From positions 310,001-374,000 of the forward strand of contig NZ_CP090364.1 of the NCBI RefSeq assembly GCF_021432065.1: DNA of 64,000 bases, given 5' to 3'. Below are positions 9,705 through 19,694 of the stretch, one piece after another. Source of the stretch: Photobacterium sp. TLY01. GTDB taxonomy: Bacteria; Pseudomonadota; Gammaproteobacteria; Enterobacterales; Vibrionaceae. The notes beneath the pieces were generated by a model. It was not told where the DNA came from, searched no databases, and was given only the letters and a program-made list of their open reading frames with translations. Numbering within the stretch: the first letter of the stretch is position 1; the number at the start of each line of letters is the position of its first letter. The position numbers and the translations under genes are program-made.

Positions 9705-10823
9705 ATGACAATTCAAAGTTTTTACCCACCTCAACGCATTCTGATGGGACCCGGCCCGTCGGACATTTATCCGCAGGTGCTGCAGGCGCTCAGTCGCCCG
9801 ACTGTCGGCCATCTTGACCCGCTGTTTATCGGAATGATGGATGAGCTTAAGCAACTGCTCCAGTATGCATTTCAGACCACCAACCCATTTACGATAGCAG
9901 TCTCTGCGCCGGGTAGTGCGGGAATGGAAGCCTGTTTCGTGAATCTGGTTGAGCCGGGCGAGAAGGTGATCGTCTGCCGTAACGGGGTGTTTGGCGAGCG
10001 GATGCGGGAAAATGTTGTGCGCTGCGGCGGTGAAGCTGTGCTGGTGGATAATGCGTGGGGCGAGCCGGTTGATCCGCAAGCCGTTGAAGCCGCCCTCAAA
10101 GCCCATCCGGATGCGAAAATACTGGCCTTTGTCCATGCGGAAACCTCAACCGGTGCGCTGAGCGATGCGGAAACCTTATCCCGTTTAGCCCGTGAACACG
10201 ATTGCCTGACCATTGTTGATGCGGTGACCTCATTAGGCGGGGTGCCACTGAAGGTTGATGAATGGCAGCTCGATGCCGTGTATTCCGGCAGTCAGAAGTG
10301 TTTGTCCTGTGTCCCGGGTCTGTCGCCGCTGACTTTTTCACCGCGTGCCGTCGAGAAAATTCAGCAGCGCAAGACACCGGTTCAGAGCTGGTTTTTGGAT
10401 CAAAGCCTGGTGCTGGCCTACTGGAGTGGTGAAGGGAAGCGCAGCTATCACCATACTGCCCCGGTTAACAGCTTGTATGCGCTGCACGAAGCATTGGTGC
10501 GTTTGCAACAAGAAGGGCTGGAAAATGCCTGGCAGCGCCATGCCGAGATGCACCAAGTATTGCGCGCTGGCCTGGAAGCGATGGGGATCCGCTTTGTCGT
10601 GGACGAGAAAAGCCGCTTGCCGCAACTCAATGCGATTTATATTCCGGACGGGGCTGATGATGCGAAAGTGCGCCAGACCCTGCTGGAAGACTATAACCTG
10701 GAAATCGGTGCCGGCCTGGGGGCATTGGCCGGTAAAGCCTGGCGGATCGGGCTGATGGGATACGGGGCACGCAGAGAGAATATTGCGCTGTGCCTGAAAG
10801 CGCTGGAAGAGGTGCTGAAATAA
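9705..10823 (+). CDS. Class-V PLP aminotransferase, alanine/serine-glyoxylate type
   Basis: A 372-residue PLP enzyme of the class-V (AgxT-like) family, which converts glyoxylate to glycine using alanine or serine as donor. The N-terminal GPGPSD motif, the cofactor region APGSAGMEAC, the Asp/Ala motif IVDAVTSLGG and the Schiff-base lysine Lys198 in SGSQKCLSC are all present. Family relatives include phosphonate (AEP) transaminases and purine-catabolic (Puc-type) enzymes, and no neighbour points to one substrate. It is a single gene ended by its own terminator; the ATG follows GGAGAAGCCTG. Confidence 0.85.
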   Translation: MTIQSFYPPQRILMGPGPSDIYPQVLQALSRPTVGHLDPLFIGMMDELKQLLQYAFQTTNPFTIAVSAPGSAGMEACFVNLVEPGEKVIVCRNGVFGERMRENVVRCGGEAVLVDNAWGEPVDPQAVEAALKAHPDAKILAFVHAETSTGALSDAETLSRLAREHDCLTIVDAVTSLGGVPLKVDEWQLDAVYSGSQKCLSCVPGLSPLTFSPRAVEKIQQRKTPVQSWFLDQSLVLAYWSGEGKRSYHHTAPVNSLYALHEALVRLQQEGLENAWQRHAEMHQVLRAGLEAMGIRFVVDEKSRLPQLNAIYIPDGADDAKVRQTLLEDYNLEIGAGLGALAGKAWRIGLMGYGARRENIALCLKALEEVLK

Positions 10824-10840
10824 ATATCAGCGTAGAAACG

Positions 10841-10869
10841 CAGCGGCTGCCTGGGCAGCCGCTTTTTTT
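10841..10869 (+). terminator. Terminator after the aminotransferase gene
   Basis: A stem GCGGCTGCC / GGCAGCCGC with a 2-nt loop in the linear pairing (in practice a larger loop) is followed by seven T residues. Confidence 0.9.
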
Positions 10870-10890
10870 AGAAGTCTTTTGCTCTTGTTT

Positions 10891-12678
10891 TCAGCTTTTG
10901 TCTGCTTGTCCCTCAGTCTGTGCTATCTGCGGCAAGGCTGTCACAGTTTTTGGCTTGTAGAGCTGAGGTAAGGCGTCATCACTGAAGTCCACGCCCGGGA
11001 AAAGATACCGGGCTTCTTCGCGCACCTGTTCAGCCTGATAAACGTCGTCCAATGCCTGATAGGCGGTGATCAGAAACTGATACAGAATCGGTCTGGGCAG
11101 CTCTTTGGCTTTCTGGTTCGCCCAGTGGATGAATCCTGTCAGTAACTCGGGATTATTCTGCTCAATGCCGATTTTCAGTTGAGTCTGATAAAGGTCCCAT
11201 TCAAACCGGTTGCGCCAGGCCCAGGTGTTATTGACCTTATCCAGGGCCGTGAAATCCGGTGGCGTTGATGATTCAAAACGGGTCAGCATGGCGCCTGAAT
11301 ATAAGGTGGTCGCCATAAAAAAGCTGACAACGACAGGCAGCAGCATGGCGCTGATTCTGAAGGGTTTATACCATTGCAGTGACTGTTTGAAATATTTCGC
11401 ACTCAGGCCATCAACCCAGTAGATCAGAAAGACAAAAATAATCCAGTGGATCAGAGAGTGGTAAAAAGGGTATTCGAGCTGGGTATGCAGCGTAATCGGA
11501 AAGATGAGCGCGACCAGAGCCAGTTGGGTGTTGGCCGGTGCGCGGCGGATTTTAGCCAGTACAGCCGCCGCTGCAATCAGCAGCGCCAGCAGCGGCAAAA
11601 TGCCCCCTTCGCTGGCCCAGAAAAGCAGCTCGTTATGCGGGTGATCCAGCCCGGGTAAACCATAGGGCGTTTCAGGGTCGGCCTGATGTGCTTGCGCGGT
11701 CTGCATCAGGTAAGCGGGTTCAAAATTACCATAACCGACGCCGGTCACCGGGGATTGCAGGAACATCTCCATGGCTTGCGGGTAGATGACTGAGCGGGCA
11801 CTTTCCAGCGATACTCTGCCCGGTTGCGGACTCCAGTTCAGGGTACTGGTCAGGTTCCAGGCTACGCTGCATCCCATGACCAGCATCATCAGCCACATGC
11901 GCCATTGTACCCGGGCGGCAAATTGCTTGAGATAGGGCAGGATCAGCAAAACGCCCACGATACTGGCCATCCAGCCGGTTCGTGAACTGAGCACGTACAG
12001 CATGGGGATCACAGCAACAGGTGTGAGTTGAAGACCGAGATGGGAAAGGGTCCAGCGGCCCTGAACCATCGGCTGCCTTGCCAGCAGATAAGCGGAGAGG
12101 ACCAGTCCGGTGGCCAGGAAGCTGGCCATCACATTGGGTTGCTGAAAAATGCCGTAGGGCCGGTTGAGATCCGTGTTGTAGCCGATGCCGTTGTCCGGTG
12201 AGATCCACAGAAACTGGTACCAGGCCAGCGCGGCTTGCAGCCAGACCGCTTTGAGGATCAACCAGAGTATTTGCTGACGCTGTTTCTGACTGAAAGCAAA
12301 CTGCTGCAGTGCGACAAAAAACAACCAGCCAGCCCAGAGAGTCATGATCCGGTTGACGGCGCCTTCCGGTCGCGCTTCCGGAAACAGTATCGGCACAGTC
12401 AGCATCACGCAGCAGCCCAGAAGTACCAGCGTCAGGCGAGAGTAACGCAAGATTTTCTGCCGGCTGATCTCCAGCAGGCCGATGGCAATGGCAAAGCTGA
12501 AGGGGATCCAACTGCTGACATTAAAGGGTAATTCCAGTCCGGCGCCTCCCTGATTGTGCTGAAAATAATGCATCGACAGCAGAAACAGAAAAGTCAGCGC
12601 CAGAATAAAAGGCCGGGTCAGTGGTTTACTGATGGTGGCAGCGGCCAGTCTGGTACCCCTGAGTTGAATGACGGTCAC
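10891..12678 (-). CDS. pglL: PglL-like O-oligosaccharyltransferase (Wzy_C family membrane protein)
   Basis: A 595-residue polytopic inner-membrane protein with about a dozen hydrophobic segments and a soluble C-terminal part. It belongs to the Wzy/WaaL/PglL superfamily: the PglL-type motif FQQPNVMASF is at 178-187 and the large periplasmic loop holds HPHNELL (346-352), the site of the essential His in neisserial PglL. Such enzymes move lipid-linked glycans onto periplasmic proteins, often pilins. The gene next to uvrA in V. cholerae is the PglL homologue (recalled from the literature), so O-glycosylation is preferred over O-antigen ligation. The start is GTG with GAGGGA upstream. A terminator separates it from uvrA. 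Confidence 0.75.
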   Translation of the reverse strand: MTVIQLRGTRLAAATISKPLTRPFILALTFLFLLSMHYFQHNQGGAGLELPFNVSSWIPFSFAIAIGLLEISRQKILRYSRLTLVLLGCCVMLTVPILFPEARPEGAVNRIMTLWAGWLFFVALQQFAFSQKQRQQILWLILKAVWLQAALAWYQFLWISPDNGIGYNTDLNRPYGIFQQPNVMASFLATGLVLSAYLLARQPMVQGRWTLSHLGLQLTPVAVIPMLYVLSSRTGWMASIVGVLLILPYLKQFAARVQWRMWLMMLVMGCSVAWNLTSTLNWSPQPGRVSLESARSVIYPQAMEMFLQSPVTGVGYGNFEPAYLMQTAQAHQADPETPYGLPGLDHPHNELLFWASEGGILPLLALLIAAAAVLAKIRRAPANTQLALVALIFPITLHTQLEYPFYHSLIHWIIFVFLIYWVDGLSAKYFKQSLQWYKPFRISAMLLPVVVSFFMATTLYSGAMLTRFESSTPPDFTALDKVNNTWAWRNRFEWDLYQTQLKIGIEQNNPELLTGFIHWANQKAKELPRPILYQFLITAYQALDDVYQAEQVREEARYLFPGVDFSDDALPQLYKPKTVTALPQIAQTEGQADKS

Positions 12679-12704
12679 AGTGTCCGGTCCCTCGGCAGAT
12701 AGAC

Positions 12705-12733
12705 AAAAAGTCAGGCTGAGTACTCAGCCTGAC
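12705..12733 (-). terminator. Terminator after uvrA (24-bp palindrome)
   Basis: 12710-12733 is a perfect palindrome with half-site GTCAGGCTGAGT. On the minus strand it is followed by TTTTT, giving a rho-independent terminator between uvrA and the pglL-like gene. Confidence 0.88.
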
Positions 12734-12750
12734 AGGGTTAACGTGTGTAA

Positions 12751-15600
12751 CTATGCCTGCTGTTTCGCCGTTAAAGCAGGCAGCAGGGGTTTCAGGAAGC
12801 GGGCCGTGTGCGAACCGGCGACCTCGGCAACCTGTTCCGGTGTCCCGGTTGCGATGATCTCGCCGCCACCGCTGCCCCCTTCCGGTCCCAGATCGATGAT
12901 CCAGTCTGCGGTTTTAATCACGTCCAGATTATGCTCAATCACCACGATGGTATTGCCGTGATCACGCAGTCGGTGCAGGACACTTAGCAACTGCTGGATA
13001 TCATGGAAGTGCAAGCCTGTTGTTGGTTCATCGAGAATATACAGGGTTTTCCCTGTATCCCGCTTGGACAGTTCACGCGCCAGCTTCACCCGCTGTGCTT
13101 CGCCGCCGGACAGTGTGGTCGCTGCTTGCCCCAGACGGATATAGGATAGCCCGACATCCATCAGGGTTTGCAGTTTTCGCGCAATGGCTGGCACAGGATC
13201 AAAAAACTCCCGCGCATCTTCCACTGTCATTTCCAGCACTTCATCAATGGACTGGCCTTTGTATTTCACTTCCAGGGTTTCACGGTTGTAGCGTTTCCCC
13301 TTACAGCTATCACAGGGGACGTAGACATCGGGCAGGAAGTGCATTTCCACTTTGATCACCCCGTCGCCCTGACAGGCTTCACAGCGTCCGCCCTTGACGT
13401 TGAAGCTGAATCGGCCTGGTTTATAGCCTCGTGAACGTGACTCCTGGGTGCCCGAGAACAGCTCCCGGATGGGCGTGAAAATGCCGGTGTAAGTCGCAGG
13501 GTTAGAACGTGGCGTCCGGCCGATCGGGCTCTGATCGATATCGATAACTTTATCGAAGTGCTCCAGCCCCTGAATATCGTTATAAGGGGCCGGCTCGCCT
13601 GTGGTGGCCCCATTGAGTTGATGGTGTGCAATTTTGAAGAAAGTATCGTTGATCAGCGTTGACTTGCCTGAGCCGGACACGCCTGTCACACAGGTCAGCA
13701 AACCCACCGGGATCGAGACATCCACCTGTTTCAGGTTGTTGCCTGTGGCGCCTGTGAGCTGAACCGTTTTGGCCGGATCGACAGGCACGCGTTCCACGGG
13801 CACTTCAATCTGTTTTTTGCCGCTCAGGTACTGACCGGTTAAGGAGTTTTCTGAGTTCAGAATATCTTCCATGGTGCCTTCGGCGATGATCTGCCCGCCG
13901 TGAACACCGGCGCCCGGGCCGATATCAATGATGTAATCCGCACTGCGGATCGCGTCTTCGTCGTGTTCGACCACCAGGACAGTGTTCCCCAGATCGCGCA
14001 GCCGGGTCAGGGTACTCAGCAGGCGCTCATTATCTCGCTGGTGGAGACCGATGGACGGTTCATCGAGCACATACATCACGCCGACCAGGCCGGCGCCAAT
14101 CTGGCTGGCCAAGCGGATGCGCTGAGCCTCACCGCCGGACAACGTCTCGGCACTGCGCGACAGGTTGAGGTAGTTGAGGCCAACATTGACCAGGAAGGTC
14201 AGCCGGTCATTGATTTCTTTGAGGATTTTATCGGCAATCTGTGCACGCTGTCCTTCCAGTGTCAGCTCGGTAAAGAAGGTCAGCGCCTGACTGATACTCA
14301 TCTCGCTGATCGCCGGCAAATTGGTGCTGTCAATGAAGACATGGCGGGCTTCTTCACGCAGCCGCGAACCGTGACAGCTGGCGCAAGGCTTGGTGGAAAT
14401 ATACTTCACCAGCTCTTCGCGTACCGCATTGGACTCGGTTTCCCGGTAGCGGCGTTCCATGTTATTCAGAATGCCTTCAAACGGGTGACGGCGAACGGTC
14501 ACATCACCGCGATCATTAATGTATTTAAACTCAATATTTGTGGTGCCGGAACCCTGCAGCAAGACGTTCTGTACTTTCTTTGGCAGGCTGCTGAACGGCG
14601 CCTCAACGTCAAAATCGTAATGTTCAGCCAGCGACGTCAGCATCTGAAAGTAGTAGTAATTACGCTTGTCCCAGCCCCGGATGGCACCGCCAGACAAGCT
14701 GAGTTCACTGTTCTGAATCACACGGGACGGGTCGAAATACTGTTGTACCCCCAGTCCGTCGCATGTGCCGCAGGCACCGGCCGGGTTATTGAAGGAAAAC
14801 AGGCGCGGTTCCAGCTCACGCATGCTGTAGCCGCAATGCGGGCAGGCGAAGTTGGCTGAGAAAATCAGCTCGGCCATGTCATTGTCGTCCATGGCGCTGA
14901 CGACCACAGTACCGCCAGACAGCTCCAGCGCGGTTTCAAAGGATTCAGCCAGCCGCTGCTGCAGGTCATCACGCACTTTAAAGCGATCCACCACTACTTC
15001 TATGGTGTGCTTTTTGTGTAATTCCAGCGTCGGTGGATCGGACAGATCGCAGACTTCACCGTCGATCCGGGCCCGAATATAGCCTTGCGCCGACAGGTTG
15101 GCTAAGGTTTTCAGGTGCTCGCCTTTCCGTTCTTTGACGATAGGCGCCAGCAGCATCAGTTTGCTGCCTGCCGGCAGTGCCAGCACTTTATCGACCATCT
15201 GGCTGACGGTTTGCGCAGCGAGGGGCACATCGTGCGTCGGACAGCGCGGTTCGCCGACACGGGCATACAGCAAGCGCAGGTAGTCATGGATTTCGGTAAT
15301 GGTGCCGACCGTCGAGCGCGGGTTGTGTGAGGTTGATTTCTGCTCAATCGAGATGGCAGGCGACAGGCCTTCAATGTGGTCGACGTCGGGTTTTTCCATC
15401 AGCGACAGAAACTGGCGGGCGTAGGCCGACAGGGATTCGACGTAACGGCGCTGACCTTCGGCATACAGGGTGTCGAATGCCAGAGAAGACTTACCGGAAC
15501 CTGATAAACCTGTGATCACAATCAGTTTATCCCGGGGGATCGTCAGGTTAATGTTTTTAAGGTTGTGGGTGCGCGCACCCCTGACTTCGATCTTATCCAT
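12751..15600 (-). CDS. uvrA: Excinuclease ABC subunit A
   Basis: The DNA-damage recognition ATPase of nucleotide excision repair, working with UvrB. The protein has two ABC ATPase halves: the first Walker A GLSGSGKS at 31-38, the second GVSGSGKST in the C-terminal half, two LSGGEAQR signatures, and two zinc-finger modules (CPHCGYS...CGTC and CEACQGDG...CDSC). I start it at the ATG giving [10 protein letters not shown], the conserved N-terminus, for 949 residues; an in-frame ATG at 15639 would add 13 unsupported residues. No start has a strong Shine-Dalgarno. A LexA box lies about 72 nt upstream. Confidence 0.96.
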   Translation of the reverse strand: MDKIEVRGARTHNLKNINLTIPRDKLIVITGLSGSGKSSLAFDTLYAEGQRRYVESLSAYARQFLSLMEKPDVDHIEGLSPAISIEQKSTSHNPRSTVGTITEIHDYLRLLYARVGEPRCPTHDVPLAAQTVSQMVDKVLALPAGSKLMLLAPIVKERKGEHLKTLANLSAQGYIRARIDGEVCDLSDPPTLELHKKHTIEVVVDRFKVRDDLQQRLAESFETALELSGGTVVVSAMDDNDMAELIFSANFACPHCGYSMRELEPRLFSFNNPAGACGTCDGLGVQQYFDPSRVIQNSELSLSGGAIRGWDKRNYYYFQMLTSLAEHYDFDVEAPFSSLPKKVQNVLLQGSGTTNIEFKYINDRGDVTVRRHPFEGILNNMERRYRETESNAVREELVKYISTKPCASCHGSRLREEARHVFIDSTNLPAISEMSISQALTFFTELTLEGQRAQIADKILKEINDRLTFLVNVGLNYLNLSRSAETLSGGEAQRIRLASQIGAGLVGVMYVLDEPSIGLHQRDNERLLSTLTRLRDLGNTVLVVEHDEDAIRSADYIIDIGPGAGVHGGQIIAEGTMEDILNSENSLTGQYLSGKKQIEVPVERVPVDPAKTVQLTGATGNNLKQVDVSIPVGLLTCVTGVSGSGKSTLINDTFFKIAHHQLNGATTGEPAPYNDIQGLEHFDKVIDIDQSPIGRTPRSNPATYTGIFTPIRELFSGTQESRSRGYKPGRFSFNVKGGRCEACQGDGVIKVEMHFLPDVYVPCDSCKGKRYNRETLEVKYKGQSIDEVLEMTVEDAREFFDPVPAIARKLQTLMDVGLSYIRLGQAATTLSGGEAQRVKLARELSKRDTGKTLYILDEPTTGLHFHDIQQLLSVLHRLRDHGNTIVVIEHNLDVIKTADWIIDLGPEGGSGGGEIIATGTPEQVAEVAGSHTARFLKPLLPALTAKQQA

Positions 15601-15669
15601 AGTTGCAGTCATCAGCACTTGAATCAATAGGATTGGCATTATTGCATAGCCCTGAGGGGCTTAAAAGAC

Positions 15670-15698
15670 TTGACTGTACAAAAACACAGTGTTTTGAT
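15670..15698. promoter_or_regulatory. LexA (SOS) box between uvrA and ssb with a candidate ssb promoter
   Basis: CTG (15674-15676) and CAG (15687-15689) are separated by exactly 10 nt, with A/T/C-rich interior and matching outer bases (ACTGTA...ACAGT), a good fit to the gamma-proteobacterial LexA site. It sits in the divergent uvrA/ssb spacer. TTGACT at 15670-15675 and TTTGAT at 15693-15698, 17 nt apart, form a plausible ssb promoter that the box overlaps, so LexA would block it. Confidence 0.85.
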
Positions 15699-15852
15699 CG
15701 TCTTTTATGCGTCCGGTCAAGACACGGGAAGCATGACGTAGCCCGATGACTCGGAGGGCAGCCCATGTTAAACTCGGCGATTAAGTATAAACTTTGAATG
15801 AGTGAAGGGTGTCATGATTGGCAGCCTCAACAGCGAAAACCTGGAGTGAACT

Positions 15853-16392
15853 ATGGCCAGTCGTGGCGTGAATAAAGTTATCCTGGTAGGTAACTTAGGC
15901 AATGATCCTGAAATCCGTTATATGCCAAACGGCGGTGCAGTAGCGAATATTACTATCGCTACCTCTGAAACATGGCGTGACAAAGCGACCGGCGAGCAGC
16001 GAGAAAAAACGGAATGGCACCGTGTTGTTCTGTTTGGCAAGCTGGCAGAAGTGGCAGGTGAGTACTTGCGTAAAGGCTCTCAAGTTTACATTGAAGGTCA
16101 GCTGCAAACTCGTAAGTGGCAGGACCAGAGTGGCCAGGATCGTTACAGCACTGAAGTGGTTGTTCAGGGTTATAACGGCATCATGCAAATGCTGGGTGGC
16201 CGTGCCGGTGGCCAGGGCCAGGGTGCGCCGATGGGGGGCCAGCAGCAGCAGGGCGGTTGGGGACAACCTCAGCAACCGGCTCAGCAGTCACAACAGCAAA
16301 ACTATGCGCCTCAGCAGCAGTCTGCGCCGAAGCAAGCCCAGCCGCAGTACAATGAGCCGCCAATGGATTTTGACGACGATATTCCGTTCTGA
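15853..16392 (+). CDS. ssb: Single-stranded DNA-binding protein
   Basis: SSB coats single-stranded DNA in replication, recombination and repair. The 179-residue protein has the N-terminal OB fold ([20 protein letters not shown] through about residue 112), a long Gly/Gln-rich flexible linker (about 113-165, many Q runs), and the conserved acidic tip DFDDDIPF that docks partner proteins. The ATG follows CTGGAG. It is divergent from uvrA across a LexA box, the classical SOS pair. Confidence 0.97.
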   Translation: MASRGVNKVILVGNLGNDPEIRYMPNGGAVANITIATSETWRDKATGEQREKTEWHRVVLFGKLAEVAGEYLRKGSQVYIEGQLQTRKWQDQSGQDRYSTEVVVQGYNGIMQMLGGRAGGQGQGAPMGGQQQQGGWGQPQQPAQQSQQQNYAPQQQSAPKQAQPQYNEPPMDFDDDIPF

Positions 16393-16410
16393 TCCTGGCA
16401 TACGGTCATT

Positions 16411-16440
16411 AAAAAAAGCAGCGTTGAACGCTGCTTTTTT
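16411..16440 (+). terminator. Terminator between ssb and the LysR gene
   Basis: The stem AGCAGCGTT / AACGCTGCT is preceded by A7 and followed by T6. The symmetrical A/T flanks suit the two converging genes. Confidence 0.92.
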
Positions 16441-16473
16441 ATTGCCTGATACCCAGTAACCTTACTGTGCTGG

Positions 16474-17388
16474 TCACAGATAGTGTGAACTGGCTGACTG
16501 AACAGTCTGGCCGGGCGAGGCTTTCTGTTTAATAAAATCAATAAACAGCTTGGTTTTGGTGTGATTGTAATTGAGCTTAGGGTAGTAGGCGTAGGCGGCA
16601 TTTAACGGCTGCTTCAGCTCTGGCAAGACAGGGATCAGTAAGCCATTGCTGAGCTCGCGTTTGACCGTATTCTCACCCACCAGAATTAACCCCATACCAG
16701 CCACCGCCGCGGCGACCAGTGCTTCCGGGTTCTGGGTGGTAAAATTGCCCCGCAGACGTAAGCGGCGGTTATTTTCAAAGACATGTTCCTGCTCATGACC
16801 ATGACTGCCGAATAACAGGCAGTTGTGCAGCGCCAGTTGCTCCGGGGTTTCGATCACGGGCCTGTCTTCGAGGTAACTGGGCGAGGCATAGAAACCCGCC
16901 TGAAAACTGAAGAGTTTGGTGGCAATATAGCTGGTGGAGTTGAAGTCGGTCAGTTCGCGGCTGATAAAGACATCCAGGTTGAGATCCGGCAGCTGCCCCG
17001 GAGTCACTGTGTGCAGCTCTACCTGGATATTGGGATAAGTCTGTAAGAACTCGGCCAGATAATGCACCAGCACCCGGCTGCCCGTTGCCAGTGGGGCGCC
17101 GATACGCAGTACGCCCTGAACTTCACTGTAGGTGGAGGTGGTTTCTGCCAGTATCTGTTGCCAGTCATCAAGTAAATGGACACTGCGCCGATAAAACACC
17201 TTGCCGGCGTCTGTGACTGTCAGATTACGTGTCGTGCGTTTAAGAAGCTGAACACCAAGCTGTTTTTCCAACCATGAAAGCCGCTTGGACAGGGCTGAGC
17301 TTGAGGTATTGAGCGCGCTTGCGGCCTGGGCCAGAGAGCCCTGCTCAACCACGGCGACAAAACTTTTGGTACAGGTAATCCAGTCCAT
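16474..17388 (-). CDS. LysR-family transcriptional regulator
   Basis: A 304-residue LysR-type regulator: the N-terminal winged helix-turn-helix (about 1-60, with SLAQAASALNTSSSALSKRL as the recognition region) and a C-terminal periplasmic-binding-like effector domain. The start is the ATG giving MDWITCTKSF, preceded by GGAGA; the frame stays open upstream but that stretch does not resemble the family. It resembles the CrgA/DsdC-like subgroup in general form, and the target and effector are unknown. It is divergent from mshH, so it might regulate the pilus cluster, but the position between ssb and mshH could equally be chance insertion. Confidence 0.85.
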   Translation of the reverse strand: MDWITCTKSFVAVVEQGSLAQAASALNTSSSALSKRLSWLEKQLGVQLLKRTTRNLTVTDAGKVFYRRSVHLLDDWQQILAETTSTYSEVQGVLRIGAPLATGSRVLVHYLAEFLQTYPNIQVELHTVTPGQLPDLNLDVFISRELTDFNSTSYIATKLFSFQAGFYASPSYLEDRPVIETPEQLALHNCLLFGSHGHEQEHVFENNRRLRLRGNFTTQNPEALVAAAVAGMGLILVGENTVKRELSNGLLIPVLPELKQPLNAAYAYYPKLNYNHTKTKLFIDFIKQKASPGQTVQSASSHYL

Positions 17389-17585
17389 ATCTCTCCGCTT
17401 TGGGGTTACATATTGCCTGGGCGGTGGAGCCAAGTAAGGAAAGTGTCGGTCTGAGCACTGCAGTGTTTGGGAGCCGATGGTATTTTCCAGTATAAACAGG
17501 CGTTTTGGTTTTATTGTGTCTGTATCAGAGTTGACCACAGAGCCAGGCGGTTTGGAATTGTTTTTCAGATAAAGTTGGACCTTGC

Positions 17586-19529
17586 ATGAGAAAAGCCTCA
17601 GGGATGAAGCTGACCAATAGACTGGTTGCTTTCGTGACCCTTATTGTCATTTGCGCCATGTTTGTCATTTTTATTGGCGGAGCTGTCAGTTTTCGTCAGC
17701 TCGGGCAGGATTATCTGCATCATTATCTGGGCGGTGTGGTTGACGTTATCGATCAGGAAATGGCCGATCCGCAAGGCTCGCAGTCCCTGGCCCGCTGGCT
17801 GCCTAAACTACTCAAAGCCAGCAATGTGGTGTCTCTGGATGTCAGCAACGATGCCGGCTCTGTCTACCAGTTCCAGGGCTTACAGAAAATCGATGACCCC
17901 AACATTCTTTATCACACTGAATATCCTCTGACTCTGAACCCCGGTTACTTTGTCAGCATCCAGTCGGTGCCACCTTATACCGAATTAACGTATTCGCTGG
18001 GGGCGATGTCTTCCATCAGTCTGGCGATCATGATCATTATTGCCGGTCTGGTATGGGGCGTTAACTGGCTCAAGCGGCAGTTGCAGGGCTCAGAGCTGCT
18101 CGAAGAGCGGGGAAGAATGCTGCTGGCCGGTAAACTGGATGATTTTGCAACAGGCACTGATCTGGAGTGGCCGGATACGGCAAGTCTGGCATTGGACAAG
18201 CTGATCTCTGAGCTGAAAGATGCCCGACAGGAGCGCAGCCGCTTTGATACTTTCATTCGTACGCATACCTTCCTGGATCAGCTGACAGGCTCGGCCAATC
18301 GGGTATTGTTCGACAGCCGGCTGCAATCTGTGGTGCAGGATCAGGATAACCATGGGGCTGTCATTCTGATTCGTATCGCCGACTGGGAAGAGTTGCTGCT
18401 GTCAAAGGGTAAGATTGTCGCCGATGAATTGATTCAGGACGTCGGCATGGTGTTGTCGAACATGGTTCAACGCTATCCGGACAGCGTGCTGTCCCGGTAT
18501 TTTGACGCTGAGTTTGCCATCATGCTGCTGCAACAGCCCAGCAAGGAAGTGAATCAGTTTGTGAATCAGTTACTGAAAGGACTGGAACGACTGACGCCTT
18601 CCGCGCCGTTACAGCGTGAGAACTGGTGCCACATCGGTATGACCTATTTTGCCAGTGGCGAACGGCGCGGACGCATCATGGATGAGGCCGACATGGCGCT
18701 GCGCAGTGCGCAATTGCAGGGCACGAATAGCTGGTACGCTTTCCAGAAAGATGTGCTGGGAGAAGATACCCGGGGCAGCGTGCGCTGGCGAACGCTGCTG
18801 GATTCTGTATTTAGCCAGGGCGGGCCAGCCCTGTACCAGCAGCCCGCGTATCTCACCGGGGAAAATGTCCCGCTGCACCGTGAATTACTGGCGAGGATCA
18901 ATGATGAAAACGGTGTAATGATCAAAGCTTCCCGTTTCCTGCCTGCTGTTGAACAGGTGGGCTTTAATGTCCGTATGGATAAACAGGTCATCAGCCAGGC
19001 GCTGGATCTGCTCAAAAATGGCCCGACCCTGGATAATTTTGCGATTAACGTCAGTATCGAATCTCTGCTGGATAAAGGTTTTATCCGCTGGTTCCGGGAC
19101 GAACTGCTGCAAACGCCCAGGCCGGTACTGAAACGGCTGAGCATTGAAGTCCCTGAGCGGAACCTGTCACGTCATATTGATGCCGTACGCACCTTTCTTA
19201 AAATGGTGACGGGCCTCGGCTGTCGGCTGGGTGTGGATCAGGCCGGGAGAACCATTGTCAGTACACATTACATCAAGGATGTGAACGTCCAATATATCAA
19301 GCTGCACCGAAGCCTGATCCGTGAGATAGATCAGCGTCAGGAAAATCAGTTATTTGTCAGAAGTATGCTGGGCGCCTGCGCCAATTCCGGAGTCGAAGTG
19401 ATTGCTGTGGGGGTCGAAAATGACAGGGAATGGCAGGTGTTGCAGCAGCTGGGTATCAATGGCGGGCAGGGGCGCTTTTTTGCCCCGGAGATGAGTGTGA
19501 GTCAAATGAGTACCAAAAAGCGCAGATAA
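17586..19529 (+). CDS. mshH: MshH/CsrD-like protein with degenerate GGDEF and EAL domains
   Basis: A 647-residue inner-membrane protein: two hydrophobic segments (about 13-35 and 140-160) bracket a periplasmic region, then a HAMP-like linker, a GGDEF-like domain and an EAL-like domain. Neither catalytic motif is intact: the GGDEF position reads RYFDAEF and the EAL position reads ELL, as in E. coli CsrD, which directs decay of the CsrB/C small RNAs rather than making c-di-GMP. It heads the MSHA locus, 165 nt ahead of mshI. ATG at 17586 gives MRKASGMKL; an alternative ATG at 17604 (MKLTNRL) fits the family N-terminus but has poorer spacing. Confidence 0.88.
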   Translation: MRKASGMKLTNRLVAFVTLIVICAMFVIFIGGAVSFRQLGQDYLHHYLGGVVDVIDQEMADPQGSQSLARWLPKLLKASNVVSLDVSNDAGSVYQFQGLQKIDDPNILYHTEYPLTLNPGYFVSIQSVPPYTELTYSLGAMSSISLAIMIIIAGLVWGVNWLKRQLQGSELLEERGRMLLAGKLDDFATGTDLEWPDTASLALDKLISELKDARQERSRFDTFIRTHTFLDQLTGSANRVLFDSRLQSVVQDQDNHGAVILIRIADWEELLLSKGKIVADELIQDVGMVLSNMVQRYPDSVLSRYFDAEFAIMLLQQPSKEVNQFVNQLLKGLERLTPSAPLQRENWCHIGMTYFASGERRGRIMDEADMALRSAQLQGTNSWYAFQKDVLGEDTRGSVRWRTLLDSVFSQGGPALYQQPAYLTGENVPLHRELLARINDENGVMIKASRFLPAVEQVGFNVRMDKQVISQALDLLKNGPTLDNFAINVSIESLLDKGFIRWFRDELLQTPRPVLKRLSIEVPERNLSRHIDAVRTFLKMVTGLGCRLGVDQAGRTIVSTHYIKDVNVQYIKLHRSLIREIDQRQENQLFVRSMLGACANSGVEVIAVGVENDREWQVLQQLGINGGQGRFFAPEMSVSQMSTKKRR

Positions 19530-19603
19530 TGTTATGTAAGTGGAAACCTTACATTTTTTACAGGATTTTCTCTATACACCATAAATTCCTGTCAGTATCA
19601 TGG

Positions 19604-19628
19604 GTCAAATTATTGACATTATTGGTCA
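19604..19628. promoter_or_regulatory. TTGAC/GTCAA half-site cluster before mshI
   Basis: The mshH-mshI spacer holds GTCAA (19604-19608), TTGAC (19613-19617) and GGTCAA (19624-19629) in alternating orientation; the first two form an inverted repeat with a 4-nt centre. It may be an operator for the first msh transcript. No matching -10 is obvious. Confidence 0.3.
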
Positions 19629-19694
19629 ATTGCATGTCTTCAAAGAATGTAGTCGCGGGTTAAAAACGAACGGAAAGTAAAACGGGTTATTACC

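Noticed and set aside
13900-14859. 319-residue frame antisense to uvrA
   Set aside because: Long antisense frames are common across GC-rich conserved genes; it has no ribosome site or recognisable domain and uvrA is certain.
17389-17538. 50-residue N-terminal extension of the LysR regulator
   Set aside because: The helix-turn-helix domain begins at the ATG at 17388, which has a good ribosome site; the extension is unlike the family and covers the divergent promoter region.
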